Assembly: GCA_051886215.1 (NCBI GenBank)
Contig: JBJEXX010000116.1
Span: 1 to 7,183, forward strand
Direction: 5' to 3'
DNA from: JBJEXX01 sp051886215
GTDB lineage: Bacteria; Bacillota_I; Bacilli_A; RF39; UBA660
Length of the DNA: 7,183 nt
Below are positions 6,749-7,183 of the stretch, one piece after another. How positions within the stretch are numbered: the first letter of the stretch is position 1; the number at the start of each line of letters is the position of its first letter. A model generated the notes under the pieces. That model searched no databases, was not told where the DNA came from, and worked only from the letters and a program-made list of their open reading frames with translations. The translations under genes were made by a program, and so were the position numbers.

Positions 6749-7172
6749 CCATTCTTAATAGATCTTCTTTTACTGCATAAAGAGCTATATAATAAACTAT
6801 TTCTGATTTTAATCTAGCTTGTGTTGCTCTACATATTGCCATTTTCATTTCAATTTTAGTTGTTGAACATTTTTCAAAATATTTGTATTTAATATACCAG
6901 TATTTTTCTTGTTCATTTAATTCATAATATTTTAAAATCTTGTCAATCAAAAGTTTCCAATGTATTTTATTTCTTATTTTTTCTTCCATTTCAATATTTT
7001 TTAATGCCATAGTTTCCACGCCTCTATTGATTTTACCTTTACTCTTGATCCAAGAATTTATATCTTTATCTGAAGCACTATATTTTTGCTTTATATCTCT
7101 TATTTCCATATCTACTAAACAATAGCTATATAAATGTTCTTCAACTATATGAATAATTTTATAATTATACAT
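6738..7172 (-). CDS. Small helical regulator, probably ArpU/RinA-like (phage or ICE transcriptional regulator)
   Basis: This frame encodes 144 residues from the ATG at 7172, with GGAGGT just upstream. A GTG at 7178 in the same frame lies inside that ribosome-binding site, so I reject it as the start. The N-terminus (about 5-30) is a helix of the type IVEEHLYSY...EIRDIK. Residues near 52-62 read GVETMALKNIEMEE, like the 'alternating helix then acidic' stretch of RinA/ArpU proteins. The C-terminus (about 85-130) reads LNEQEKYWYIKYKYFEK followed by TKIEMKMAICRATQARLKSEI, which fits a sigma-region-4-like helix-turn-helix. There is no signal peptide or membrane segment. Known: this class activates phage or element operons. 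It stands alone: its stop lies inside a palindrome and a terminator follows before the giant gene, so it may regulate that gene. The family call is from pattern only, and a DUF1492-type protein is an alternative. Confidence 0.7.
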   Translation of the reverse strand: MYNYKIIHIVEEHLYSYCLVDMEIRDIKQKYSASDKDINSWIKSKGKINRGVETMALKNIEMEEKIRNKIHWKLLIDKILKYYELNEQEKYWYIKYKYFEKCSTTKIEMKMAICRATQARLKSEIVYYIALYAVKEDLLRMEIV

Positions 7173-7176
7173 ATAC

Positions 7177-7182
7177 ACCTCC
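7177..7182 (-). promoter_or_regulatory. Ribosome-binding site that fixes the start of the small regulator
   Basis: GGAGGT at 7182-7177 lies four bases before the ATG at 7172. The in-frame GTG at 7178-7176 overlaps it and so cannot be the start. Confidence 0.7.
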
Positions 7183-7183
7183 A

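Noticed and set aside
1..7183. CRISPR array, tRNA, rRNA or insertion sequence
   Set aside because: I saw no spaced direct repeats, no tRNA-like cloverleaf and no transposase. The only repeats are the short palindromes listed.

Overview
This 7.2-kb window is strongly A+T-rich, and every gene I can support lies on the minus strand. The strong AGGAGG-type ribosome-binding sites, heavy use of AGA, TTA and AAA codons, and the protein families present point to a low-G+C Firmicute (clostridial type). The DNA looks like part of a mobile element: an integrative conjugative element, plasmid or prophage. I see no integrase, relaxase, terminase or capsid gene that would decide between these.

Read in the direction of transcription (right to left), the layout is as follows. 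(1) 7172-6738: a small helical protein that resembles phage/ICE regulators of the ArpU/RinA type, preceded by a clear ribosome-binding site. (2) 6737-6544: a dense 194-bp control region. It holds a perfect 15-bp-arm palindrome, an extended -10 box, a Rho-independent terminator, and then a promoter whose -10 box sits in the middle of a second inverted repeat. (3) 6543-15: one giant gene for a polyvalent methylase-helicase with an ArdC-like N-terminus, an N6-adenine-type DNA methylase domain, an SF2/SNF2-like helicase and an acidic C-terminal tail. (4) 15-1: the probable first five codons of the next gene, whose start overlaps the giant gene's stop.

The giant gene is broken here by a single extra base at 4506, inside methylase motif I. 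Removing that base restores the motif and joins the two halves into one uninterrupted 2175-residue frame. The two long open frames (6543-4483 and 4517-15) should therefore be read as one damaged gene, or as a sequencing error, and not as two genes. Relatives of this architecture, such as the DarB-type proteins of phage P1 and the helicase-methylases of conjugative elements, are thought to protect incoming mobile DNA from host restriction. The regulator and the two palindromes may control when this large protein is made.

The most unusual item besides the frameshift is a 92-codon frame (5801-5523) nested out of frame in the disordered linker of the giant gene. It has an excellent ribosome-binding site and faintly resembles TnpV-type small proteins of clostridial elements. 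I treat it as a candidate overlapping gene.
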